Origin: Adiantum capillus-veneris
Lineage: Eukaryota > Streptophyta > Polypodiopsida > Polypodiales > Pteridaceae
Direction: 5' to 3'
Length of the DNA: 39,965 bases
NCBI GenBank assembly: GCA_014529385.2
Contig: CM043945.1
Location: forward strand, 90,933,967-90,973,931
How positions within the stretch are numbered: position 1 is the stretch's first letter; each line of letters opens with the position of its first letter. The notes beneath the pieces are model-generated. The model was not told the DNA's origin and ran no database searches. It was given only the letters and a program-made list of their open reading frames with translations. This document shows positions 18,641 to 29,023 of the stretch, piece by piece. Position numbers and translations under genes: made by a program.

Positions 18641-19640
18641 CTTAATCTTTTGTTCCTTAGTTGTGTGCATTCTTTGCAAGAGATCATCTCAATAGTAATT
18701 GGTACTTTCAAGGCGACATCCACCAATCAAATTTTCCATTACTTCCCCATCTAAGGTGGTTGTCCCACTTGGTGAAATGCTCTCTATTACAAAAGGACCA
18801 TGTCCCTTTTTCTTGAATTTAGGGATGTCTTGCTTCAGCGAGTAAAGCAAGACCAAATCTCATGTCTTAAAGACTTTTGTCAAAAAATGTGAATCAAAGA
18901 ATTGTTTTTGTTTTTGTTTTTGAGCATATATGTATGCTATAGTGGCTAATTGATAATCTAATTGTTCTAGATCCTTGAGTTGTCCTGACAACTCATGACC
19001 TTTTCACTCTACTCTATGGCCACAAGAATTTATTGAGCCTAAGTTTTGTATGAAGGTGGTTGTATTGGACCAAAAAAATTTATACCCCACTTAGAAAATG
19101 CTCTTGCTCCCATTATAATTTGCAATGGCATATTGTCTATTCTAGTCGGCATTTTTGCTCTTTGACAAGAGTCACATTGTCGAACAAATTCTTTTGCATC
19201 AATAAACTGAGTTGGCCACTAGATGCTAGCCATCAATATATCTCTAGCCATGGTTTCATTAGAGAAATGACCTCCTATGAGCCCATTGTGTGCTTGATCC
19301 AAGATAAGAAGGTATTCATCCTTGTTGGAACACAATCTAAGCTGCTAGTCATTTCCTTGTCTATACAGTTGTTGCATGATTATTGCTTAGTTGGCTACTT
19401 CAATCTCGATTGCTCTTTATCTTTGTTTACTCATGTCTTCTGAAAATTTTCTATTTGTCAAATATTCTACCAAGCATCTACTCCATCTTGGTGCAGCGGA
19501 TATATGGAATGATGTTGCGTATGGAATAACTCTTCTTTCTTTGCACTGGGAACAATTGGTTATGTAAGCATGAGCATCTCTTTTCATGGTAGGATAGTAA
19601 ACTCTTAGCCAAGTCAATCGTCTCATAGAGTTTGTTCTTC
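18641..19640 (-). pseudogene. Gypsy element E2: integrase with deleted core
   Basis: Read on the - strand, a first CxxC module (YPTMKRDAHAYITNCSQCK, near 19600-19545) is followed by APRWSRCLVEYLTNRKF and then a second, fuller HHCC module (AHNGLIGGHF near 19297-19263; CDSCQ near 19181-19162). The core starts with SKWGINFFGPI (19090-19077), where the catalytic Asp is Asn. The GPF module (KKKGHGPFVIESISPSGTT) is already reached at 18799, only about 285 bp later. The rest of the DDE core, normally several hundred bp, is therefore mostly deleted. Stops and frame changes occur throughout. The enzyme is dead. Confidence 0.85.
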
Positions 19641-19880
19641 AGAAAAATGGAACTATGGTATGAACTTGATTCAAGTAGCTTGCTTGTTCCTCAAGCTTAT
19701 ACATAGAAGTAGAATTCCATCTTTATTTTTTTGATACAATCTTCCAGCCAATATTTGATACATAACTGATTTCTCTATCGGTTGTGCTGTAATTGGAAGT
19801 GGGATCTATGAATCTAGTTGAGGTATAGTCATAAAAAACATAAGAACTTCATACCATATGGGAATCATTTCCACTAAGAA

Positions 19881-20345
19881 CTAGTAAGAATCAAGCACAT
19901 CATCATCCACTCCTTTTGGAGATTCCCTTGAAGTGATCCTTGATAGGTGATCCGCTTGTTGATGGGTGGTGCACTTCTTGACCACCACCATGAAATCAAA
20001 CTCCAGTAGGATGATGAACCATCTTACAATCCTACTTGTATTGCATGTATTGTTAACCAGATAGAGTAAGGCTTGGTGGTCCACAAAGAAGAAAAACTTA
20101 TTAGCTAATAAGTAATGTCAAAATTTCTTAACAACATACACCATTCCAAAGCCTTCCCTTTCAGTTGTGGTGTAGTTCTTTTCTACAATGTTTAATTGCT
20201 TGCTAGCATAAGAGATAGGAAAGTCCATTGTCCCCTCTCTTGGTTGAGATAATATACAACCAGTAGAAAAATTTGAAGCATTGACGTGCATGTGGAAAAC
20301 TTTGTTCCAATCAGGAGTCTTTAATATTGGTGATGATGACAAGTC
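19881..20345 (-). pseudogene. Gypsy element E2: RNase H
   Basis: On the - strand, KVFHMHVNASNFSTGCILSQ starts the domain; the first catalytic Asp (usually VDASNF) is Asn. The Glu-containing motif NYTTTEREGFGMVY and the DHQALLYLV motif are preserved. The reading frame breaks between 20118 and 20084 and continues with RIVRWFIILLEFDF and TTHQQADHLSRI. It lies directly downstream of RT in the normal pol order. Confidence 0.88.
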
Positions 20346-21300
20346 TTTCTTAAGCTTCTAAAAGGAAGCTTCACATTCCCCAATCCATTCAAAGTGAGTA
20401 TTAAGGCCATAAATGGGTTTTGCAATGATAGCATACATGTAAATAAATTTATAGTAATAGCCACAATGTCCCATAAATGCATAAACTTTCCTGACACTTG
20501 TTGGTCTAAGCATTTCAGCAATTGTTGCCACTTTCTCCATATAAGTATAGCAATACCATTTTATGAGACAATATGTCCAAGAATTCTACCCTGTCTAACC
20601 ATGAGTACAGACTTTTTAGGATTTAAGTAAATCCTATACAGATGGAATTTCTCAAAGATACTTGAGGTGCTCAAAATGGTTCTCTCTTTTTGAGGAATGC
20701 ACACAAAGATCATCCATGTAAACTTCAAGAAATTCCATAGATACTCCTTGAATGCATGGCTCATTAGATTCTTGAATATTTTTAGTACATTGGTCAATCC
20801 AAAAGACATGATTCTATATGAAAAAATTCTCCATTTCATGGCAAAAGCAGTTTTATGTTGATCTTTTGGATCTAAGCTAATTTATTGTAACCAAAAACTC
20901 TGTTCAGAAAGCTGTAATCTTCTTTTCTAGCTTCTCGCTCTAAAACATGATCCGTGATTGGAAGAGGATAATTATCTCATATGGTAGTTGCATTCACCTT
21001 CTTGAGATTCACACACACTCTTGAGTTTTTTATTGTTTTTTCATACTACCACAATTAGTTGAGTTTTTATGAACTCAACTTCCTTGAGTTTCTCTATTTC
21101 TTCCTTGATATTTTTAGTGAATGTCTCATGGTAGATGTAGGGTCTTTGTCTACTTGGTTGAGCATCATCTCTCATAGGGATAGTGTGCTTTCAGGATCCA
21201 CTCCCTTGAGATCTTTATAAGACCAAGCAAAGACATCCTATATTCCTTCAAATTTTTAATGAGTATTTCTTCCTCTTCTTGAGACAAATCTATAGCTATG
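20346..21300 (-). pseudogene. Gypsy element E2: reverse transcriptase
   Basis: On the - strand, RT motifs appear in several frames. They are LSQEEEEILIKNLKEY upstream of the domain, then SYRIMSFGLTNV, an intact YMDD catalytic box (codons on the complement of 20709-20720, context EVYMDDLCVHS), GRILGHIVS, and RPTSVRKVYAFMGHCGYYY with AKPIYGLNTHFEW. At least four frame changes and several stops separate them. The order RT, RNase H, integrase establishes the Ty3/Gypsy type. Confidence 0.9.
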
Positions 21301-22007
21301 TACGCTATATTTGATTCTTCTCTGGCTTTGCAAGCTCAATTTGTTTTACATTTTTAGGTCCTTCATAAGATTTTTTTGATTCCGTGGGTTGTCTCATTGG
21401 CTGTTCCACTATGATCCATTGATCTTGCATATTGTACTTCTTATAATGTGCAGGAACACTGATTTCCCCTGGTTTATATCTCTCAGACTCCATTTCAATG
21501 GTCCAGACCTCCTTTAAGGTTCTTTTCAACTCTTTCTACTTAGATTTTTACTACATTTTGCTCATAGGGGATTCCTTTTCTTTGGTTTCATCTTGTTTAT
21601 TTGGTTTTGGTTTTGTTTTTTTTCATTGGTTTGTTCTTCTTTCTTTCTCTGCGATAGGATATTAACATGTTATCTTGTCCTTGATGCAATCCTTCACAAG
21701 CATTGCAATTTGACCATCATCAAGAACTAAGTTTCATTCCCTATTTTTGGCTCTGCCTTTTTTATTCCCATTTGTTCTCTTGTTTCCTATGATATCTTTG
21801 TTGACATCTATGATGCTGATTTGAAAACTCAAAAAACTTTTCTACCCCTCTCCTAAGTAATAGTTTGGCCCAAACACGTTCCGTTTCAGAGTCAGATTCC
21901 TTAGTCGTAAGTGTTGTCATAGTAGTGATCAGAGAAAACTTATTGTTCTTGATATTGCAATTATTTACTTTTGTCCTATCTTTCAACTTTTTGGACCAAC
22001 TAAGCAT
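21301..22007 (-). pseudogene. Gypsy element E2: region upstream of RT
   Basis: On the - strand, a Lys/Glu-rich stretch from 22007 (including ETERVWAKLLLRRGVEKFFE) runs through LDDGQIAMLVKDCIK to MKRTLKEVWTIEMESERYK and DQWIIVEQPMRQP. It lies where the protease/RT linker of pol is expected. No DSG/DTG protease motif was found. Beyond 22010 the sequence changes to a + strand element, so gag and the 5' LTR of E2 are missing. Confidence 0.5.
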
Positions 22008-22241
22008 ACCACCAATTTAATCATGTTACATTGAGCACATATATCAAATTTGATAAGATTTGGATCTATCAAGTAAAAATTATGGACAAATTTGTAAAGT
22101 CAGTCTGCAGATACAAAACTGTTGACAAATTGAGCAGAATTTATCCAAACTTGGTGAAACTTGGCTAGGGAGCTTAAGTTGAGTTGCTTAACCTGTTTGT
22201 ATCAACATTTTGGCAAAAAATTTCAAAAAAAAATCCCAGAA

Positions 22242-22263
22242 GTAAATAATCGCGATTATTTAC
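22242..22263. repeat. Leader palindrome 1 of E4
   Basis: A 22-bp perfect palindrome with core TAAATAATCGCGATTATTTA and a G/C closing pair. It lies about 105 bp after the TCCAAACTTGGTG box of the first unit. Confidence 0.97.
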
Positions 22264-22534
22264 ATCTTCTCCAGAATTGAGAATTTTTGCACAATTGAGT
22301 ATAGCACAAGGTCAAGCATATCAAGTAGACTACTCATATCAAATTTGGTAAGATTTGGATCTCTTAAGTGAAAATTATGGCCAAATTTGTAAGGTCAGTT
22401 TGCGGACCAAAAGTTGTTGACAAATTGAGCAGAATTTATCCAAACTTGGTGAAACTTGGCTAGAAAGCTTAAGTTAAGTTGCTTAACCAGCTAGTATCAA
22501 CATTTTGGCAAAAAGTTACAAAAAATTCCCAGAA

Positions 22535-22556
22535 GTAAACAATCGCGATTATTTAG
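22535..22556. repeat. Leader palindrome 2 of E4
   Basis: Core AATCGCGATT (22541-22550) with flanks TAAAC and ATTTA. It is the same palindrome as in unit 1 with one arm mismatch and a changed closing pair. Its centre is 293 bp from the first. Confidence 0.95.
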
Positions 22557-22816
22557 ATCTGCTACAAAATTGGACACTTTTGCACATTTGAGTATACCAC
22601 AAGCTCAAGAATATCAAGTAGACTCCAAAATCAAATTTGGTGAAATTTGGATCACCAAAGTGAGACTTAAGACAGAATCTTGAAAACTGACTCTGTGGAC
22701 ACAAAACAGTTGATAACTTGGATAAATTTTGTTCAAACTCTGTGAAACTTGTCCAGAGACCATAAAAGATTGAATTCCTGGCAAAACAAGCCTAAAATTT
22801 GCAAAAACTGAGAAAA

Positions 22817-22838
22817 GTAAATAATCACAATTATTTAC
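22817..22838. repeat. Leader palindrome 3 of E4
   Basis: TAAATAATCACAATTATTTA. The arms are intact, but the CGCG centre has become CACA, as expected from loss of methylated CpG. Its centre is 282 bp from the second. Confidence 0.95.
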
Positions 22839-22880
22839 TACTATGATCCAGAGACAAGATTTTTGACTTTTGAGCTTGTA

Positions 22881-23416
22881 CAGTGTTCTAGCAACATAAT
22901 ACAAGGCCACTGGTCAAGTTTGGGTTCCATCGGGTCCAAATTGATACCTGTTCACTCAGTTTTCAGGTTGCAAATTAGTTCTTTAGCTCTTTGCAAGGAT
23001 AAAATTTAGCTCAGATTGAAGTGATATGCACAGACCAATCACACTAGTTAGCAAAAAATTGAGCAATTTGATCAAAAACCTGTCAAAATGGGATCGAGCA
23101 TATAAAAGTACAGTTCGAAACAGATTTTTAGTAAAATCAAGCCATTAAGATAGTTTCATGCATGGAACTTGTGAATCGGGACACAAATCACATTGGACTG
23201 TAGGTTAGGTTATTCAAGGCCTAGATTTCCATCATTTCAAAGGTTGCAATCACTTTTGATACTTCCGAGCTAGAGTTAATCAACTCTTGTGAGTCTAAGA
23301 GAAATCAAATGTCAAAAGTAGTTTGGCAAAAGCAGTCTTATCAAAATCAAGCAGGAGTAATTCTGCTAATCAACACGAGGATCTGCTAAGAAATAGTTCT
23401 TAGAGACCAAGACAAC
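22881..23416 (+). other. E4 leader, non-coding
   Basis: A + strand stretch between the repeated leader and the first gag-like ATG at 23417. No protein or repeat was recognised. Confidence 0.5.
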
Positions 23417-24150
23417 ATGGAGTCAAGTCGAACCGAGAATTCAAATGCACGAAAACCAAAGCTAACCAATAGCAGTAGTAGCAACACATGAACAACTGCA
23501 ACAGAGCGTAAATTTTACACCTCTATGGATACATTTAAGATAAGGTTTTGTATACAGATTCAGAAAGGCATAGGTATCTTATGAGTAGCAAAAACAGCAC
23601 AAGAGCCACGATCTTATTGATCAGAGTAAAGCCAGATTCAAAGAACTCCCAGATGTTCACAGACTTCAGTGGAGCCAGGTATTGCAAGCTCAAAGACGAA
23701 GTGCAGATAGAAGTGTAAAAGATGGATCCAAGTGGTTATCCAGAAACCTGCACAAGCCCGCAAAGCAACCATTTAGTATACATGCAATTAGGATTGTTGT
23801 ACATGGATTATAGTGGTCAGATCTATAGTCGAGAACCAGAAATGGAACATCCAACAGATCAACCAATAGGAGTCAGTCTAATTTGAGAACCAAGCCAAAG
23901 ACGATACAAAGGTCAAGATGGAGCAGTCTATAACTTGATGCTCAGTGTTTTAAAAGAAGATGCCAACAACTTGGCAGGTACAGAAGCTAAAACTTCTCAG
24001 GTAGAGCTTGACATGACATAACCAAATGAAATACCACGAGTCATGGAGTATTGCTCAGATTGTGGACGAAAAGGTGGACATTTTCCAGAGGATTGTCCAA
24101 GAAATCCAGCCAAACAGAGATACGACTATTGCAAAGTAAACCATGGAGCA
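23417..24150 (+). pseudogene. E4 gag remnant with CCHC zinc knuckle
   Basis: An ATG at 23417 opens MESSRTENSNARKPKL. After frame changes a long, nearly open reading covers YNLMLSVLKEDANNLAG and a nucleic-acid-binding knuckle CSDCGRKGGHFPEDC (CX2CX4HX4C). A second, incomplete knuckle follows (YDYCKVNHGAN). Gag coats the element's RNA, and the knuckle region recognises it. At least three in-frame stops occur. The paired arrangement, one good and one damaged knuckle, is like that in E5. Confidence 0.75.
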
Positions 24151-24315
24151 AACTGAAAATATGGATTGCAATGTTAGTGCATCTAACTCGTCATTTTTGG
24201 TGCAATCAGATGATTTTGCATTACCATTAGAAGCACCAATAAAAGCACAACAAGTTCAAAATCAACATGAAGATGCTCAGGCACCTAAAAAGCTTAAAAT
24301 TGATTCTTTGAGCAA

Positions 24316-24337
24316 CAAAGAATCAATTGATTCTTTG
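24316..24337. repeat. 22-bp perfect palindrome within a local duplication
   Basis: Core AAAGAATCAATTGATTCTTT with a C/G closing pair. The neighbouring 26-bp block TTAAAATTGATTCTTTGAGC... occurs twice (about 24293 and 24341). The palindrome is unrelated to the leader palindromes. Confidence 0.93.
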
Positions 24338-24724
24338 AGCTTAAAATTGATTCTTTGAGCAACAAATTCCTGCATGAATTTAGTCAAGGTGTCCAGATAT
24401 CACCGAATGTTGAAAAGATTGTTAGGTTTGTCAATGATTTTGCATCCACTACCACAAGGGTGCAATCACTCACGAGTCTAAGGAACACATCAAACATAAT
24501 GATGTTAGCTTTGTATGGCACACATAATTCATATGCACACTATGTAGACCAAAAAGGGCAATTGTACAAAAAGGATCAACCGTGAAACCACAGAAGCTCA
24601 TCTCATAGGAGACCCATGGGATAAACAGTATCAGGGCAAAGATAATTCTATCTATAGCTTGACTTGGGGAATAATTTGTCATTTTTCACGGAGATACATA
24701 GGAAACTATACATAAGGTTTACAA

Positions 24725-25612
24725 ATGCCAAACATCAACAGTGCTACCCAAAGTGTGCCTTCACAATCCCAAAAGGTGAGACTAAACCAGAGCCAAACAA
24801 TTTTGAACTCTCATAATGGAGTAGGCTGTAGTGATCACCCTAGGAAGGGGGGAGCAGCAAATCCATCAAGCTCGGCTCTACTACCAAGAAATGCTACACT
24901 AGCTAGAAGCCCAAGAACTTCTAGCCAACAGACCCCTTCAAAGCAAAAACCATTGGAAGATCATATGGTTGTTGGAAGTTTTCCACTGACTCAGATCCCA
25001 TCAAAATCTGCAAAAAAATTCTTCTGTGAAGATCATCAAGGGCAAAAGTTTCAGTTGATCTCCACAAGTCAAAGCCAAAAGCCGACAAGTCCCATAGTGC
25101 TCAAGCAATTTGATACGACCAAGCTCACATATGCATATCGAGATGCAAATGGCAATGATTATCAGTAGGTTCATGACCTTGTACAAGCCCCTACAGATGT
25201 TAAATTTGAAGTTAGAGACTATCTAAAGATGATGCAAAGCCTCAAGCTACCAGAATAGGTGATAGATAGGTCAAAATCAACGAAAAATGCTCACAAAACT
25301 ACACAAATGTCACCACCAAAATCTCCTCCGAAGAAACAAATTTTGCCAAAAAGTACAGTGAATCTTTTAAGATCAAAAGTTAATCAAATGCAGGTAGACA
25401 AGTCTCAACAGTTGCAAAAAGGTACAATATTACAGCAAAACGAGCCAACATCAGAGGCAGGTGATCAAGACAAAGCCAATGTAGAAAACGTTCAACCCAC
25501 GGACACCTCTACCACAAAAGCACTCAATACAAAAAAAGATCGTGAGATGATCAAGTGCAACATTGTTGGTGAGAGTGAAGAAAAAATTTCAAGCAAAGTA
25601 ATTAAAAGCTAG
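24725..25612 (+). pseudogene. E4 Ser/Lys/Pro-rich coding remnants
   Basis: Two open stretches, 24725-25168 (147 codons) and 25259-25612 (117 codons), are separated by stops. The first includes NHD-free, Ser/Pro-rich text such as SSALLPRNATLARSPRTSS and later LKQFDTTKLTYAYRDANG; the second is Lys/Gln-rich (MSPPKSPPKKQILPKSTV). They lie between the zinc knuckle and the first protease-like module, so they are probably a gag-pro linker. No domain was recognised. Confidence 0.5.
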
Positions 25613-25689
25613 ATTTTTAGCTAGACAAGAACCTCATGTCTTTTCGTACTTGGAAAAGATGTGGCCAACCACAGCTGAAAGATGCTCTT

Positions 25690-25870
25690 GCATTTGTGAG
25701 CATATCTGGAGACAAACAAGCAGAATGCTAGGGAATCATCTCCACCACCATTCAAATAGGTTCACAGATCATCACAGCCCAATTCCATGTGATCACAGTA
25801 AAAGATGTACCTGATGGCCTCATATTGGGAAAGCCACTATCTCAGAAGGTTTTAGAGATACAGAATGCAA
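25690..25870 (+). pseudogene. E4 protease-like module 1
   Basis: The reading IQIGSQIITAQFHVITVKD followed by VPDGLILGKPLSQ matches the C-terminal half of a retroviral-type aspartic protease (the hydrophobic beta hairpin and the ILG motif). The catalytic D-S/T-G part should lie upstream near 25690, where a stop codon interrupts the reading and no DSG is visible. A second module of the same type follows about 700 bp downstream. Confidence 0.55.
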
Positions 25871-25910
25871 ACAAGATGCAATCTTTGAAGACAACCAAGA
25901 ATGAAGACCA

Positions 25911-25984
25911 ACAATGGTTACCCGCAAACGATAGCACAAAGTCCTCAACAATGGTTACCCGCAAACTATAGCACAAAGTCCTCA
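25911..25984 (+). repeat. 37-bp tandem duplication
   Basis: 25911-25947 and 25948-25984 differ by one base (CAAACGATAG versus CAAACTATAG). The duplication changes the reading frame of the surrounding E4 coding remnant. Confidence 0.93.
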
Positions 25985-26379
25985 AGCATAGTTAAAATGG
26001 AGACTGATATCAAAGCAGATCTCATTGAAGATGATTCATCTCCACCATTGAATAGAACTTCAAAAGAGCTTAAAGCAAATCAGGCAATAGCAAGTGCAAA
26101 TCAAACAGAGCAAAGGGCAACCATGATAGCTATTGAGTAGAGAATGCCACCAAAGCCATAAGTTAAGAAGACCGGGGTTACAAACAACCAAGAACCTATA
26201 GGAGTCCACCAATGTAGACCTTGCCAGTCGAATCAACCGATATAAGTCAGAGTGGAACACAAAGTCTCAAGTCACTCTGCATAGAGACACAGTTAGATCA
26301 AGATGAGACCATGGCAAAAGTAAGACAAAGATCTTCAATAGAATCAGCAACAAGAATAGCTATAGTCCTCAATAGTACA

Positions 26380-26660
26380 AAACGAGCGAGTGTCAGATGC
26401 AATGCTCTACTGGATAAAGAAGAAAATTGCAATATGGTTGTAGACAGCATCCAAAGTATTCTAGAGATTACTCAGGACAAGCCAGATAAGAAAGAAATTA
26501 TGGGTAAGGCTATAAGTCAAGAAGAAATGGTTGCTACCCTTAGCATCCAAAATCATGAAGAGTAGGTAAAGTTTCAGGTAAAGTCTTCAAATAACATGCA
26601 TGCAGATGTCATCCTTGGACATCAGAGGTTAGATCAACATAAGGCCTACAAAGAAGATAC
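26380..26660 (+). pseudogene. E4 protease-like module 2
   Basis: RCNALLDKEENCNMVV sits where an aspartic protease has ALLDSGANCN-type sequence; the Asp is kept, but the Ser-Gly are replaced by Lys-Glu. After a stop, MHADVILGHQRLDQHKAY supplies the ILG motif and the following helix. With module 1 this makes two protease-like segments in one element. Both are decayed, so whether they ever worked together is unknown. Confidence 0.6.
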
Positions 26661-29011
26661 AATGTTAATACTTTCTTTTCCAAGAGGAAGAAAGCAACAG
26701 TTACATACACCATTAATGATAGATTCAGAGTTGCAAAAGTCACAAGAATCAAAGACAAATCTTGCAAACAAAGGTAAAGCCAAAGCGAACCTTCCACCGA
26801 CTAGCAAAGAAGGTGTGACAACATATGCCTCTACATCGAAGAAACCTCATGGAACAACTTCTTCAAGCAAGCAATACCATATTAAAGAGTTTCAAACTTT
26901 AGAGCCAATTTGGGAATCATCAATGTCTTGAAGATTGGGCCATACGGACAAATCTCAGACTATTTTTTTAAGACCAAAGCCTTCCACAAGGTAGTACTCA
27001 AAAAGCTCTTTTGAGAGCCATGCCCTCATAAATTTGGCTAAGATTTGACCATGTGGTCAAATCTTAGGCTCTTTTTGAAACTGGGAATTGGAAAATTCCC
27101 AAATTTACTAATATGGTGTTAAGTTAGGCTTTCAAACTTTCAAGTCAATTGCTGACCCAACTAAAACCTCTAAGGAGACACCTAAAAAATCAAAGGTATA
27201 TCTGCCAAAGTACTCAAGAAAGAAAAGGAAAGTCAAGCAAGTGTTTGTTTCGAGCAATTTAGTCAAAGTCAATGATCCAATTTGGATTAAAGATGAGAAA
27301 TCAACACAAAAAGACAAACACATGGGATGGATAGCATCACAGTGGAGCTTAAAGGAACAGAAGCACTATGGAGATAACATACAGATATGGGTTCCAAAAC
27401 TACAGGTAAGAGCATACGAAGTAATTTCAAGTCCCTCCCAAGAAAGAAGGCCCACTAGTTTCAAACTTGACAATATTTCAGGATACCTAAGAAGCAGGTA
27501 TACAATAGAACACCATCAAAAGATGCTAAAGTATACCACAAATCTCAAGAGGATACAGAACAAAGACGGATCTCAAAGAATCTTCCTCATAGACAAGAAT
27601 TATACACAGGCTATAAAAATATCTGGCTACCAGTCAACCACAAGCCAACTGCAACTACACCAGACCTGCATGAAGATCTCAAGAGCTCAACGAGACCTAG
27701 AGCTAAGAAAAGTCAACAAAGGAGTTACAAAGGTCCTCAAGAGGTTTAGATTCCTAAGTCTTCTAATGCTCCTAGTCAAGAGCCAAATGCCGATAGTGAA
27801 CAGAGGCCTACAACAACATCAAAGACTCCTATCAACATGCCTAGTTGGAGAATCAAATAGATAATGGAGTCTTCATAGTCAAAGAAGGAAAATCCAACCA
27901 ACAAAGCTTTTGATTCAAAGATGATGAAACATGTATGGAAAAAGAAACCTTCAATGCCAACTTGGTCCTTCACTAATCCTCTTTTTGAGGATCAAGATTA
28001 CTTTTACATGAAAAAATGTTTGTAATAGGCACAAGAATGTAAAAAATCAAGTCGCTAGGGTGCAAAAAATACTCTTTGACATAGTCAGAGTCAGGCTCCA
28101 AGCCATAAAATGAGCAAAGCATTAGTCCCAAAGCTTCAAGTTGTAATAAAATTTGTGCTAAGAGTCGTAGTTATTAGGCTTGCACTCAAGATAGAAGAAT
28201 TCAACATATCTAATGTCACTCATGTTGGATGAGATGAGCATAAGAGTCAAAGTCTATTAACTTACAATTGGTGGAGTTTCGTAGAGTCCAACACTCACGC
28301 ACAATGCACAGTAAGCTGAGAGCACATATCCTTGACAATGAAAACCATTCTCAAAGGGGTACCAACTTGCAAAGTCATGTCATATGATTTTATAGCTACA
28401 CCATCTTTCTAAAGAACCTCTCAAAATCCTTCTTGCACAACATATTGTTTCTCATACATTTCTATGTATGCATATAGGATGTCCCATCATCGGATATATG
28501 CATTAGACACTCTTTTTTGCTTCCACCTATGCACCTTGAGTGGACTACAATAGGCAAACCAATGTTCCATCATGCTACCCTCTCATATTAGCTACCTTTT
28601 TAATTCCATATCTATCAGCAAATAATCCCTTGATTACTTTATTAATATTTTCCATGCTAATAAGTACTTCAATAATGCGCGTATCCCAAAGGCACTTTAT
28701 TTCCACTGGATTTTTTTCCCTTTGGTCATCCAAGTATTAGACCCTAATTTAGATCCTCGTCATTTTACTTCTCTTGTACATACTTTTCATAAATAAACAG
28801 CAGCCTCATCATTATGCTATTACAACGGGCAAATGCAACATCATCTCTCACATCAGACATATTTAGACCAATCAAGATGTTGCAGCAAATTGAACCTCAT
28901 CAACAAATTCAACGACAAATGAAGACGGTCAGCCCATCAACAACCAATCAAAAATCTTCCATTGCCTCCACGGACACTTTTCAACAATACCCGAGGACGG
29001 GCACTAAAATC
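26661..29011 (+). other. E4 3' region without recognisable pol
   Basis: It holds coding-like remnants, the longest at 27241-27864 (207 codons; VKVNDPIWIKDEKSTQKDK, later IFLIDKNYTQAIKISGYQ), plus non-coding sequence. No RT, RNase H or integrase motif appears on either strand. The 27241 ORF has the amphipathic, Lys-rich look of a DNA- or RNA-binding protein but matches no family that can be named. The sequence from 28020 to 29011 appears non-coding. Confidence 0.45.
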
Positions 29012-29023
29012 GAAAGGGGGGAA
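29012..29023 (+). other. Polypurine tract of E4
   Basis: GAAAGGGGGGAA lies directly before TGTTAG, the start of the 3' LTR. It gives a sharply defined left LTR edge and confirms the + orientation. Confidence 0.9.

Larger units (their letters stand above)
22010..22880 (+). repeat. Three tandem leader units of about 290 bp (E4)
   Basis: Units of about 293, 293 and 283 bp start near 22010, 22304 and 22597. Each has, in order, a box like ATCAAATTTGGTAAGATTTG, a box like TCCAAACTTGGTGAAACTTG, a CATTTTGGCAAAAA-type box (weakest in the third unit), a palindrome, and a TTTTGCACA box. The third unit is the most diverged. The palindromes are listed separately. Confidence 0.93.
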
